60,000 bases of DNA, from assembly GCA_015680685.1 (NCBI GenBank), contig MNCI01004872.1, forward strand, positions 126,001 through 186,000, in the 5' to 3' direction. Both the position numbers and the translations under genes were made by a program. This document shows positions 38,291 to 48,600 of the stretch, piece by piece (the stretch's first letter is position 1; the number at the start of each line of letters is the position of its first letter). The DNA comes from Gnetum montanum. Its lineage: Eukaryota; Streptophyta; Gnetopsida; Gnetales; Gnetaceae. Below the pieces are notes generated by a model that was not told where the DNA came from, made no database searches, and worked only from the letters and a program-made list of their open reading frames with translations.

Positions 38291-38425
38291 AGAAGATGTC
38301 TTTTATAGAAGGAAGATGTCTTTCTCATGTTTTAAAATCATAATAGACATCTTTCTTGTAAGACATGAAAACTCAAAGAGATGTCTTTGCTCATCAAAAG
38401 ACATCTTTCTATAGATGTCTTCGCA
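38291..38425 (-). promoter_or_regulatory. Internal array of AAGATGTCTT-like words
   Basis: About seven copies of GATGTCTT or its complement AAGACATC within 135 bases, for example at 38293, 38313, 38344 and 38398. They begin about 126 bases upstream of the accessory ORF start. The same word array occurs in the U3 part of this element's LTRs. It may be a second promoter or enhancer; this is inference. Confidence 0.45.
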
Positions 38426-38689
38426 GAAACAAGATGGGATTTGGGAAAGGCTTCCAATGGACTATAGTATTAATGAAAGCTTGCAAAAACAAAACACTTA
38501 CCTCTACTTACCTACTATTTTGTCAAAAGGAAATGGTATTTAGAGGGCTAGAGAGGGAACTTCCTCTTTTGAGGATTCTCTTTTCAACCGAGCTTCTTCA
38601 ATCGAGTATCTTGATTCCTCTATTCCTATCTTTTAATTCTCCATTCTTTCCTGGTTCCTTTAATCTTTTGAGTTGACATTTAATCTCCC

Positions 38690-40390
38690 CTATGATCTTG
38701 AAAAAAATCCTTTCTCAATGCAATTTGATAAAACCAAGGAGTCCTACAATATGACCAATTATTTATATGATAATACTTAAGATTGTAATCCCATTGTTTA
38801 TGCCTAAAATTATGACAATAATAGCACCTAATCCTCCTATGGTAGTATTAGAGATTAGGATAATCAACCCTTCTAGGACCTTTTTGATAGATGGATGCTT
38901 CCTTTGATTTTGATGTACTAGCTTTCTCTTCTAGAGGATCATTTAATTGTGATGGGTTTATAGAAGGTGACTTTTCTTATGTGTAGCATCCTAGACCACT
39001 CTTGTCATGTGGACTTCTTGCTTGTCATAATACCATTCGAAGGGATTCCTTTTCCTTTTCTAGTCTTTCTTTTACTAATTTGACATCTGCTACTTCCACT
39101 TTGGCCTATTCTAAAGATGAAGTTAGCTTTTTATTCTTAGCCCTTAGGTCTAAGAGTTGTTTAGTAAGATTAGAAATAGTAAAATTTAACAAAGATATTT
39201 TCTGATCCTTAGATTTGACTTGTTTATTTAACTTATTGCAAAGACTTTGAAATGATAAAAGCTGATTGCATGAAAGATCAAACCTTTCTTCATCATTAAG
39301 ATCATCATCTAATGACTTAGCATCATCATTAGTGAGGGCTATATAGATAAGATGTGAATTTTTTGCATCATCCTCCACTTCTTTCTCACTCTGCTTCCCA
39401 TCATCCCAACTTTTATAGAAGTTGGTTTTCTTTACCTCTTCAGTGGATTTCTTCTTAGGTTGCAACCTAAAATTACTAGGACATTCAAAGGTCATATGGA
39501 CTCTTCCTCCACAAACACAATATTATATAGAAGAGAAATCTAAGTTAGGATTCCAAATAAATTTACCTCTTTCTTTACCTTTGAACTAATTGTATTTTTG
39601 CTAATATGTCCTCTTATTCATTCTTATTATTAGTCATTGTAGCTTCCTAGTGAGAAAGGAAATCTCATCTTCATTGCCCTCATCATGCTCATTTAGCTCC
39701 TTCTCCTTGGAGCTAGTCTTTAGAGCACTAGGTCTTTCTTGGGTAGCTCCTTCGCTTATGAGATTCATTTCATAAGCAATGAGAGCACTTTGAAGCTCTT
39801 CAAATTTTAGAGTTGAGAAATCTCTAATTTCTTCCATAGCCATGAACTTTGGTTTGAACTCTAGTTGAAGAGTTCTAATCATTTTAATGATTATATCACT
39901 CTTGGGCAAATCTTTACTGGTACCTCTAATAGCTACAACAATATCATTTTCTGTAGAGAAGTAATCTTTTATTTTCTAACCTTCTCTCATTTTAAGCTTA
40001 TCATATTTGATTTGTAGAACAAATAATTTAGATTTTTTAATAATATAGGTTCATTCATAAGAAGCTTTTAAATTTTGCCAAATTTATTTGGTTGTTTTAC
40101 ATCCTACTACTCTATTAAAATCGGATTTATTCAAAGCACAATATAAACAATTCTTTTCTTTTGAATCAAACATGAACTTATCTTTCTCCTATTGTGTCCA
40201 TTTGTTCTGAGGCTTGATGATCTTGGTGAAGCTATTGATAGGTATACAACCTTAAATGATTGACTCCCAAACTTCAAACTCCATGGATTTGAAGAATCCT
40301 TACATTCTAGCTTTTCAGTAGGCAAAGTCAAATCCATCAAACATGGGTGGCTTTGTATAAGATGTTCCCTCGATTTTTCACTCTTTGAAG
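38690..40390 (-). pseudogene. Copia-type gag, decayed
   Basis: The N-terminal domain is the UBN2/gag-polypeptide type: MFDGFDFAY then KARM, FFKSMEFEVWESII, LYCALNKSDFNRVVGCKTTK, IWQNLKASYE, KLFVLQIKYDKLKMREG, DLPKSDIIIKMIRTLQLEFK and LKFEELQSALIAYEMNL (40330-39780). A Cys-box remnant follows (CVCGGRVHMTFECP, near 39520), then an acidic linker and coiled coil (39460-39106) such as LCNKLNKQVKSKDQKISLLN, and a possible second Cys-His cluster CYYCHNFRHKQWDY (near 38800). Gag packages element RNA. Multiple TAG/TAA stops mark it as inactive. Confidence 0.85.
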
Positions 40391-40408
40391 TTGATGGTGA
40401 AGAAGAGT

Positions 40409-40426
40409 ACTAGGCTCTGATAACAC
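40409..40426 (-). promoter_or_regulatory. Primer-binding site, initiator tRNA-Met type
   Basis: Minus strand GTGTTATCAGAGCCTAG, close to TGGTATCAGAGC. It lies directly next to the LTR end at 40428. Confidence 0.75.
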
Positions 40427-40427
40427 T

Positions 40428-41254
40428 TGTAGATTGTTGAACTTAAAAGGGAGGGATGAATAAGTTTCCCAAATTAAAACTCTTTGAGACAAAACACATA
40501 CACCAAATTTAACATGGTTTCCCAACTTGGGTAGTCCACACTCTAAGGATAGTTTGCAAGCATACCTTCAAACTTTGTTGCTATAAAATGTGGTTTGAAG
40601 GGTACCACACCTTGTACAAGATCTAAGATCTTCTCCAAAGTGATTTGATGCTACAAATCCACTCAACCCTACAAGGTCTTGACAAACTTAGAATGTGGTT
40701 TCTAGGATCCCACAACCTTTACAACTTGAGCTCCACTTCAGAGTTTTGTGGTGCTACACCAACTTTCAATTCCACAGAATCCCAACAAGCTCAAGCAAGA
40801 TGCCTTCTCTCAAGAAGCACATCAACCTTGCAAGGCAACAAAAAAGAACAACAATCACAAGGAAATAATGCAACTAAGTTTGCGAATCCTTGCACTTTAA
40901 GGTACAACTCACTTTGACCAATTACAAATAGACAAATGATTGTACAATGATGAGCAACAATGATTACAATGATTTCCAAATGATTACAATAGATAGTACA
41001 TAATTCTTGCACATTTTCCAATGAAAATGAAGTCTTCTTATAGCCACTATGTTTCCAAATTCATCTTGAAACTTGTGCAACAACTAACTAATGGTCATTG
41101 AAGATGTCTTCTTCAAGACTGAGACATCTTTCGACTTCCATTCTAGAAAGACATCTTCTTTTAATGAAAGATGTCTTTTTGCAACAATCCTTCATTCTAG
41201 AAAGACATTTTCTTTTGATGAAAGATGTCTTTCTTTCTAGAAAGACACCTACTT
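40428..41254 (-). repeat. 5' LTR of the copia-type element, left part
   Basis: Begins TGTAGATTGTTGAAC and follows 35078 onward block by block up to the N at 41255. Its word array (GATGTCTT and complement) is at 41100-41254. The rest of this LTR is in the next segment, in the wrong orientation. Confidence 0.85.
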
Positions 41255-41255
41255 N

Positions 41256-41689
41256 TTATTACTCTTAATTAGTAGGATATTTATGTTTCCAAGCACATTA
41301 GTTATGATGAAATGAGTGTGGATATTTTGGTATGTCAAATTGTTAAGAAAAATGAAGAACAAGGTTTTTTGTGTGGTTGTTGTGTTTGCAAAACAAGAAC
41401 TTGGATTGAGATAAGAAGGGTTGCGAAAGTTCAAGAACATGGACAAGGAATGAAGAATTCAAAATGCAAAGGAAGTTGAAAAAAGACATATCCAAGAAAT
41501 AGTAGACATCTTAGCATAATTAAAGGTAGTACGGGAGAAGACATCTCTACAAAAAAGTAGGTGTCTTTCTAGAAAGAAAGACATCTTTCATCAAAAGAAA
41601 ATGTCTTTCTAGAATGAAGGATTGTTGCAAAAAGACATCTTTCATTAAAAGAAGATGTCTTTCTAGAATGGAAGTCGAAAGATGTCTCA
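41256..41689 (+). repeat. Mis-oriented LTR segment (assembly error)
   Basis: Bounded by single N bases at 41255 and 41690. Bases 41555-41689 are the exact reverse complement of 41120-41254 (135 bases). Bases 41307-41554 are the reverse complement of what the LTR should contain next, compared with 35900-36145. Flipped, it ends TCCACA followed by CTCAT, which equals the left flank. It should be reversed and the 135-base overlap merged. Confidence 0.9.
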
Positions 41690-42017
41690 NTTATATCTAT
41701 TATTTGATTAAGAAAATATTTCATATTTTTAAAATTAAAAATATATCAAATTGATTCATTGAGAATTAATGTTCCAAAGATAAAGCCTAGGTTACAAAGA
41801 AGTTCAACTCTTGCAAATAATAATTCCCATGAAAAAGTTCATCTCTTACCCTAGCCTTATGACTATAATTACTTTTATTTACCATGATAAAAAAAAAAAA
41901 AAAACATGACCAAGAGAGTATCTTAATCATAATGATAAAATTATTTTACCATGACTGAGAATGACTCTCTTGGATAGGGCTAGTAATTGGTCTCTTGGCC
42001 AAAATAAGTTGATTTGA

Positions 42018-42110
42018 GATGTTAGAATAGTGGTAAGACTCTTGATTTGAAAGCTCCAAGTTATAGGTTTGGTTTTTGTGGATAATGTTGAGTTATAAAG
42101 TTCTAATTGT
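42018..42110 (+). repeat. tRNA-derived SINE-like unit 1
   Basis: GTTAGAATAGTGGTAAGA resembles a polymerase III A box, and TTATAGGTTTGGTTTTTG, about 35 bases later, a decayed B box. The core between (CTTGATTTGAAAGCTCCAAG) recurs in the other units. Confidence 0.4.
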
Positions 42111-42295
42111 ACTATATATCTTGGGATATATATGTATTACAATTATTTCAGGGTTCCAACACCCTCCACCTCACCAAAATATATATTATGTTAAAGGAAC
42201 CATTTTTTTATTAGAGGGGTAGGGTTGTGGGTTAGAAATAGAGTTAGATTGAGAAAGGGAAGACTTTTGATTATAGGTTAGAAATAGGTTTAGAA

Positions 42296-42345
42296 ATGAG
42301 GTGTTAGCCTAGTAGTAAGACTTTTGATTTGGATTTTTCAAATCA
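42296..42345 (+). repeat. tRNA-derived SINE-like unit 2 (partial)
   Basis: GTGTTAGCCTAGTAGTAAGA followed by CTTTTGATTTGG, the best A-box match of the set. The B-box half is not clear. Confidence 0.35.
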
Positions 42346-42361
42346 ATAATCTTGCTATAAT

Positions 42362-42420
42362 GAAATATTAGCATAATGGTTAGAGTTTTGGCATAGAAAA
42401 CATAGGTTATAGGTTTTTGA
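42362..42420 (+). repeat. tRNA-derived SINE-like unit 3
   Basis: ATTAGCATAATGGTTAGAG, then GGTTATAGGTTTTTGA, in the same order and spacing as unit 1. Confidence 0.35.
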
Positions 42421-43116
42421 AATTAGACCAATAGATCCAAGAAGGTCTTAGTAAATGTAAATAAAATTTAGTTTTAGTTTTAGTATATGATTATTTTTTG
42501 TTTTTATTAGTCTCATAGAGATCAATATAAACCCAAGATATATAGCCAAGATACTTTAAATGAATTTAAAAGAATATAACAATGCGATGGTAAACTCACG
42601 TGAAGGAGCTGTGTGCTTATTGAGTAGTATTTTGCTGTGAACAGTGTGCGATTGAGCACACCTAAAATTCAAGATGGCACAATAATGAATGTTTGTGATG
42701 TGTGTGGGAAGGGTGGGGAAACTCAGTCAGGGACGCAGTCTGTGCAAGTACTAGAGAGGGCTCCAGCGGCTTGTTGGGGAAGCCAATTCACTCACAATCC
42801 ACGAGTGACTCGCGCAGGCAGAGTCATTACTTTGTGATTTTCGTTGTTAACATACGCACAGCATAGGATCGCACATTTCTGCCATGTACGTGATCCCTGA
42901 GATCAACGTACCACTTTGCAAATTTGCATTGTAGGGATTAGAGCCTTGTGATTTAAGAAAGGTAAAATACTTTGGATTTATCAGAAGGCACTGGTTTAAC
43001 GATTCTTTCATGCTAATGTGTTCCACCATGATACCTCAAAAGCACCGCCTTCATCGACTATACCATGGCATGGCATGTCAATCCCCGAATAATGGTCTCT
43101 TGTGCTTCTAAACGTT

Positions 43117-43250
43117 ATGATTTTGACGCCACCATGATTGCGGAGATTATGCATTTCTTAGACAAGGTGTCCTGCGATACCATGATTTTGACGCCATCAT
43201 GATTGCGGAGATTATGCATTTCTTGCAGGACAAGGTGTCCTGCGATACCA
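43117..43250. repeat. Tandem duplication, about 65-70 bases
   Basis: ATGATTTTGACGCCA begins both units, at 43117 and 43182 (the first differs only at its start). Both continue through GATTGCGGAGATTATGCATT to GTGTCCTGCGATACC. The second has four extra bases (GCAG). The near-identity means it is recent. Confidence 0.85.
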
Positions 43251-43254
43251 TGGA

Positions 43255-43650
43255 GACGACATATTCCACAGCTGGAGTGAAAAAGCATGGATGATTGGGA
43301 TCGTTTATTTTCCTTTTATCGATGAGAGATGAAGTTTTTAGGCTTTTGAGGATGATTGTGGAAATTTTGAGCTTTGAGGATTCGGCCAGCAAATAAATGG
43401 GACGTGTCTAAGACCTGAAACGACGACATATTCCACAGCTGAGTGAAAAAAGCATGGATGATTGGGATTGTTTACTTTTCTTTTATCAAGATGAAGTTTT
43501 TAGGCTTTTGAGGATGATTTGAGGATTCTGAGAGAAGATAAATGGTACGTCTGAGACCTGAGACACGACATATTTCACAGCTGGAGTGAAAAAGCATGGA
43601 TGATTGAAATCGTTTATTTTCTTTCTATCCATCAGAGATGATTGTGAATG
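43255..43650. repeat. Three-unit tandem repeat upstream of the DUF247 gene
   Basis: Units begin at ACGACATATT near 43256, 43423 and 43565 (spacing 167 and 142). Each has CACAGCTG, AAGCATGGATGATTG, a T-rich piece, GAAGTTTTTAGGC (first two) and GAGGATGAT. Short internal deletions separate the units. It ends about 265 bases before the start codon, so it may lie in the promoter. Confidence 0.8.
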
Positions 43651-43914
43651 TTCTGACAGAAGATGATTGGTTTACCATGATGCGATGCTCCTTAAGCTTT
43701 CATCCTTTCTTTAACTGTTCGGAACAAGCATAAACCAAGCAGCAAGCAAGGAACATACGAAGCAACTTATATGCATATATGGTTGGTTGGTTCGCATGTG
43801 CTGACTTCCGCTAAGAGACAAGCAGTAGCACTAACACTCGTCGTCTGTGTTGTGGCCAGTGGGTACTTGTCTCTGATCTGATCTGATTTGCTGTGGAAGA
43901 GTAGTCGCAGCAAA

Positions 43915-46103
43915 ATGAAGGTAGGGGGAAGCCGCACTCGGAGTTTGAAGCAGCAGACGTCAACCAAAAAACGCACGGGCGAAGAAGGGGGAAATTGGAC
44001 TCGCGAGTTTGAGCAAGTGGTGAAGACGGACGACTGGCAATCCAGTGTCAAGGAGGAAATGCAGCCCCAAGACATTGTGTACACTGTGCCCCAAAGCATG
44101 CTAATGGAGGAAAATCAAAGCGATGATTTCAGGCGGAGCTACCATCCCACGCTCATCAGCATTGGGCCTCTGCATTTCCAAGCATTTAACAACGTTTTCA
44201 TGCTTGGCTGCCAAATCAAGAAAGAAGCGCTCGCCAAAACCTTGGAGGAACTCAAATCGTCAACAGGAGCACCTCAACCACAAGTAGCAGTATTAGACGC
44301 GCGTACGTACTTGGAGGAGCATGAGCAGGACATCAAAGCCTGCTATAGCTTTGATACTGCGTCGTATTTTTCTGATTTGACAAGTGGGGAATTTTCTTGG
44401 ATGATTCTGCTCGACTGTTGCTTTCTTCTGCAAGCTTTCTCCGTTCTGTCTGCGGCCACATGGCCCACCGAGATGTCGACCAAGTGGCCAAAGCTTTCTG
44501 TGCTCAGCGACGAGAACTCCAATACCCGCGAGAAGTTACTGGGGGACATGCTTAAGCTTGGAAACCAGATTCCTTTCAAATTCATTTGTAAAGTTGCAGA
44601 GAAGCTTAAAAGGAACATGCCAGACCCGGTAAGCATTTTGCATCAAATGAACCGCCATATTGATAGCTTAAACTTTTAGTCAAATGTCTGGCGGGCCATT
44701 CTTGTCTTGAAGGATTATGATTATTTTTCTAGCATCTGATCTTAATACAATCCCGAAACAGGAAGCGATGCATATAGTGTTGAAGAAAATGAGTCCATTT
44801 GTAGCAACGATGAACGTACCTGATAAATCGATGAAATGGCGAAAATGTTACCTGGACAATCAGGGCTATCTTTTGTTCCTGCTTTACCTTTTCATCGTGG
44901 GAGACAAAAATACGGAGGAGGAGGATCTGAAGGAAGCTGTGTGTCGTTACCTTCAGACCATAGGAAACAGGACTTCCGTAGATCCTCGTAATTCTTAGCC
45001 CAGGCTCCTGTGCTTTACCAAATCATTTTCTAGTGTTTTCAGAGTGATTTGTATTTTGTGACAGTATGTTTTCTAATTCCTACGCAGAAACTTCAGAACA
45101 AAGTGCGGTGGAGATAGAAATGCAGCATGCGGAGCAGTTTTATCAGCGGGCGTCGCTGATGCTGCACCTGATGGAGTTCAGCTACATGGTCATGTCGAGC
45201 GTTGTAAAGTGGGTGTTGGGGCTTGCGCTGCTGCTGCTGACGCTGCTCTTCCTGTGGCCATTCATACTCATGGCATTCATCTGGCGAAAGACTGAAACGG
45301 AACCCAATTTGGACATGGCAGCGCATCGTCTCACTCACGATTCTTTCGTCAACATTTACTACAGCATTTCTGGCACGCTCAGCAACGTCTATCTGTTGAA
45401 GGATGCACCATCGTCACCGTCGTCGAGAGGAGACGCGGACATGGGCATGACTACTAATCTAAAGCTTCGGCTGCCACGATTGCGGATGGGAATAAGGGCC
45501 AACGTGGTTTTGCGGAATCTGGTGGCGCTGGAACACCGAATGCCTGATGCCAGCAGCCCAGACAAGGCAGACGGCGTCAGCGCCACGGCCATGGTCTGCA
45601 ACTACGTTTTCTTCATGAGCGAACTGCTGCAAAGCCCGCAGGACGTGGACACCCTGGCCGACTCCAAGGTACTCCAAGGTTCCATTGACAAAGCTGCTGT
45701 CGTCAAAGACTGGGCGTACCTGGGCTCCTGCGCCCGTGACTCGACGCAGCTCCTCGTCTCTAGCGATTTCGTTAAGGTGCCTTCCTCCTCCTCTGCAGTC
45801 GCGCCTACGGATTCGCATGCGCATGCCCCTCAGAAACAGCAACAGGAGGAGGATTTCCGGTCCGATGATGCCGTAATTAGGACCCGCTCTAAGCTAATAA
45901 GTTCGCTTATTGCCATGAACAAGCCACCCACCGGGGTAAGAAATATCTGGCGTGCCATGAACTACTGGATGGACAAACTCAAGGAGGATTATGGATCCAG
46001 CCCGTGGGTTACTCTCAAAACTGCTGCAGCTGTTATTGTTCTGCTCATGACCGGTGTTCAGGTTCTTTGCTTATTTTACGTCTGCCCTGGCGTTAAAGCT
46101 TAG
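43915..46103 (+). CDS. DUF247 (UPF0481) plant membrane protein, three exons
   Basis: Proposed exons 43915-44628, 44762-44987 and 45088-46103 (GT-AG introns of 133 and 100 bases; phases match) give 651 residues. The start at 43915 has a favourable AAAATGA context; codons upstream in frame lack an ATG. DUF247 landmarks: VYTVPQSML (about 55-63), YHPTLISIGPLHF (76-88), YLEEHEQDIKACY, FSWMILLDCCFLLQAF (about 160-175), LGNQIPFKFI (about 215), PRLRMGIRANVVLRNLVALE (about 440-460) and DSKVLQGSI. Hydrophobic segments lie at about 350-378 and near the C-terminus (about 630-650), the latter typical of the family. Family members are plant-specific, membrane-associated and mostly of unknown role; some take part in grass self-incompatibility. 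At 651 residues it is longer than the usual 400-550. Composition is GC- and CG-richer than all surroundings except copy C, as expected for a gene under selection. Confidence 0.85.
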
Positions 46104-46609
46104 ACTCATATATGGCTATGCTGTATGATGGACGTCCTCCTCTGCCTGATCGTGTGCATTTATGCTTCTATTATGCGTGTGGTAGTGTGCATGTTGCTTA
46201 TAGTTTGATGGTTGAGTTATTCTTGTGTGTAATACACTATTGGTAACTTTGCATGGTATTATGTGTGTGTTGAACTATTGGCCAGCCTATGTTCAATGTA
46301 CGTTCAATGTACGGAGGCTGTGAAACTCTCCGAGTAACTTATTTAGCAAGGAAAATACAAATGCTTTCTGATTCTTCTTCTATTAAATTAAATATTTAAA
46401 TGCTTTCTGAAAATACAAATATTTAAGTTAAATATTTTTTATTTTATTTTTTAACACGTTACTTCTATTAAATATTTTTTTAATTTAAATTAAATTAAAA
46501 GTTTCCACAAAGAATCTTACGCACTTGTGTTCGTGCTCTCACTTCGTAAAAATTTTATGGGATTTGACAAGGTTTTATTGCTATCTATCAACTTGATGCT
46601 AACCTTCTT
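46104..46609. other. 3' flank of the DUF247 gene
   Basis: Presumed 3' untranslated region to about 46350, then AT-rich DNA with repeated AAATATTT/TTAAATT words. No clear AATAAA could be assigned. Confidence 0.5.
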
Positions 46610-47012
46610 TTCGTATATGAGCTTAGGACCAACATGAATAACAAATCGATATGATAGAAATGCAAATGCTCCAATAGATATTGAATGTTACTAATAGAGA
46701 TAAACTACTTGATACAAACATCAAAGGAAGACTTGGAGTGCCTTCAATTTTAGATAAGCTACAAGAATGATGATTTAGATGGTTTGAACATATGTAAAGA
46801 AAATCAGATAATGAACCTATAAACAAAGGTTGCTACATCATTGTTCCAAGAAAACCATTAAAAGGAAGACCAAAAAGACATGGGAAAAAACTATCCAAGA
46901 TTATTTAAATTAACTACAAATAAACAAAGATCTAGTTCTTCATAGAGGTAAATAACAAAAAAGAACTCATGTAGTCAACCCCATTTTGTTGGGATAAGGC
47001 TAGGATAATGAT
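46610..47012 (+). mobile_element. RTE-type LINE, 3' end remnant
   Basis: The plus strand reads EMQMLQ, IKGRLGVPSILDKLQE, FRWFEHM, RKSDNEPINKG and PLKGRPKRHGKKL, the C-terminal tail of plant RTE-type LINE reverse transcriptases (LRWFGHV-R and GRGRPKKTW patterns). After a degraded end comes GTAGTCAACCCCATTTTGTT then GGGATAAGGCTA and a short ATG repeat (about 47007-47020), the standard 3' end of these elements. It is 5'-truncated and full of stops, so inactive. Confidence 0.8.
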
Positions 47013-47021
47013 GATGATGAC

Positions 47022-47075
47022 TATTAGCTTAGCGATAAGACTTTTGATTTCAAAATTTTAAGCTATGAGTTTCTT
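47022..47075 (+). repeat. tRNA-derived SINE-like unit 4
   Basis: TATTAGCTTAGCGATAAGA, then CTTTTGATTTCAAAATTTTA and AGCTATGAGTTTCTTTT, the same order as units at 42.0-42.4 kb. It follows the LINE tail directly and could have used that LINE for its insertion. Confidence 0.35.
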
Positions 47076-47095
47076 TTTTATGAAGTTAAGAGTCT

Positions 47096-47979
47096 TGATG
47101 AGTGGCGAGGTACCCCTACACTCAACCATACGAAAACGAGCGTGTACGTATGATCTAGTCGGACTCTGCAGACGGACTAGTTGTGGTATCTAGATAGTTA
47201 CATGTTGATCGCAGTTCGCTATCTTCCCACCTGGACTAGTATTTGCTTTGTAACGTATGGTTTAATCTAGAATGAGGTGTATGATATGATTTCTAACACT
47301 AGGCTACTCCTAGAGACAATGAAAAATAATCTTGATTAAACTAATAAGCAATAGGAAATGAAGTCTAAGCTAGCCTAAGCACGATGAGCATCCGTCCTTA
47401 ATCATCCACACACATCTTGGACCTCATGTACTACCTCTGGGATTACCAAGTGTACATTACTTTAGCACTCCTAAATACACTACTGGGTTACCAAGTAGCT
47501 ACACTTCAATGTTCGTGATTAACTCGTACTCATTCTGCATTTAACAATAGGAATAGTAAATGATGGCAAAGAATATTAACTAAGAAAATAATAAATAACA
47601 ATAACAATTAAACAATTAAAAGTAAGTGAATGCTGCAATGATGGAGTAATCTCGATCTTTATTGCCAATCATGTGCATGTCCAAGTACGTCACACTCAAA
47701 TAAAGGTTCCATAAAATTACAAGCATCACACTGTGGGCATGCACTTGGGAAAATAGTCTAACTCCTACAAAAACAAACTGCAAGAGCTTCGGTACAACTT
47801 GAACATAAGATGCCTAAATGTGGTGGGTGCATGCATATTTATAGTGGAAAATGAACTCTACGTTGACGAGGCCATGTTAATGCATGGATAGATGCATCGA
47901 TGAGTTATGTTGATGCAGCCATGTTGACAGGGCTTTTTTGACGTGACCCAATCGATGCTATCCACTGAATGCTTCATCA
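47096..47979 (-). repeat. 3' LTR of copy B
   Basis: 884 bases, minus-strand ends TGATGAAGCATT and CTCATCA. It retains more CG than the 5' copy (for example ACGAGCGTGTACGTATG near 47137). Confidence 0.9.
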
Positions 47980-47996
47980 TACCCCCACAACTAAAT
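47980..47996 (-). promoter_or_regulatory. Polypurine tract of copy B
   Basis: Minus strand AGTTGTGGGGGTA abuts the LTR start TGATGAAG. It is short but in the expected place. Confidence 0.7.
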
Positions 47997-48019
47997 AACA
48001 ACTTGTCCTGAAGTCAAAC

Positions 48020-48600
48020 AAAATGAGAACAAGTGCAGTTAAGTATACAGTAGATAGGTATGGGATTAGTGACTACTAGGAATTTACTCATGCCATAGTG
48101 TGAAATCAAACAAAACAAAATTAGGACATAGACACAGAGTGTAGAATGCAAAATTATTGGAACTAATGTGGTTCCTAGTGGTGGTGGCTCCTCCATTGGT
48201 GCCTTTCCTTCATTATGTGCTCCAAGCTTCTAAGATTGATATCGTTGAAGAAGTGCCTGACGTTTTTCCTCTTCTATCTGAGGATCATGAGCCATCCATG
48301 TTGATGTTCGCATGTTTGATGGAGGTGGCACTTCCCATGGACATGGCAGCTGTGGGAACACTTGATTGGCCTTGACATACCATGTCGTAAATAGCTATTG
48401 TTCCTCTTCATAGTCTCTATTCCTTACCTCTCCACCTTTTTCTTAGCTAGATTGTGTAGTGATAGGAGTTTCTTAATAGATGCTAAATGATTGTGCCTCC
48501 TGCTCTGCATGTTCTACATGAGGAGCCTAGCCTCTGCCTCCTCCTAGATGTTTAGTTGCACCTTGAGAAGATCCTCCTTGTTGTCCTCTTTTAGGGGCCA
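48020..48600 (-). pseudogene. Short second ORF of copy B
   Basis: Begins MAPKRGQQGGSSQG at 48600, with a Gly/Gln-rich start. It then has LFTTWYVKANQVFPQ and LPCPWEVPPPSN (near 48350), EEEKRQALLQRYQS and a Pro-rich end. The start and the PCPWEVP block match the beginning and end of copy A's long second ORF, so about 2 kb of its middle is missing. Stops are TAG/TAA at probable Gln codons. Directly before the ATG is TTTGTGTGATTATAG, a good 3' splice site, suggesting expression from a spliced RNA (inference). Confidence 0.6.

Larger units (their letters stand above)
35078..41689 (-). mobile_element. Copia-type LTR element with gag and accessory ORF, no pol
   Basis: Two matching LTRs (35078-36145; 40428-41254 plus the mis-oriented 41256-41689) bound gag (40390-38690) and an accessory ORF (38165-36590). 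A primer-binding site like initiator tRNA-Met and a polypurine tract sit in the expected places for the minus strand. No integrase, reverse transcriptase or RNase H can be read in the roughly 4.3 kb inside. LTR ends are TGTGGA...TCCACA. Left flank CTCAT recurs beyond the right LTR terminus once the mis-oriented segment is flipped. It is therefore a nearly full-length non-autonomous element. Confidence 0.75.
41691..42590. other. Intergenic DNA with tRNA-like repeat units
   Basis: No gene seen. It holds three tRNA-like units listed separately and otherwise AT-rich sequence. Confidence 0.5.

Noticed and set aside
41120-41689. Large perfect hairpin as a biological inverted repeat
   Set aside because: Bounded by single N bases and inconsistent with LTR order; flipping restores the LTR and target duplication, so it is an assembly error.
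42637-42837. Small open frame in CG-richer DNA left of the DUF247 gene
   Set aside because: No ATG at a sensible place, no recognisable domain and no splice support; composition alone is not enough.
43888-43914. Upstream extension of the DUF247 reading frame
   Set aside because: No ATG there; the first ATG at 43915 has a better context.
44343-45842. Minus-strand open frames opposite the DUF247 gene
   Set aside because: They are mirror frames of GC-rich coding exons with no domain of their own.
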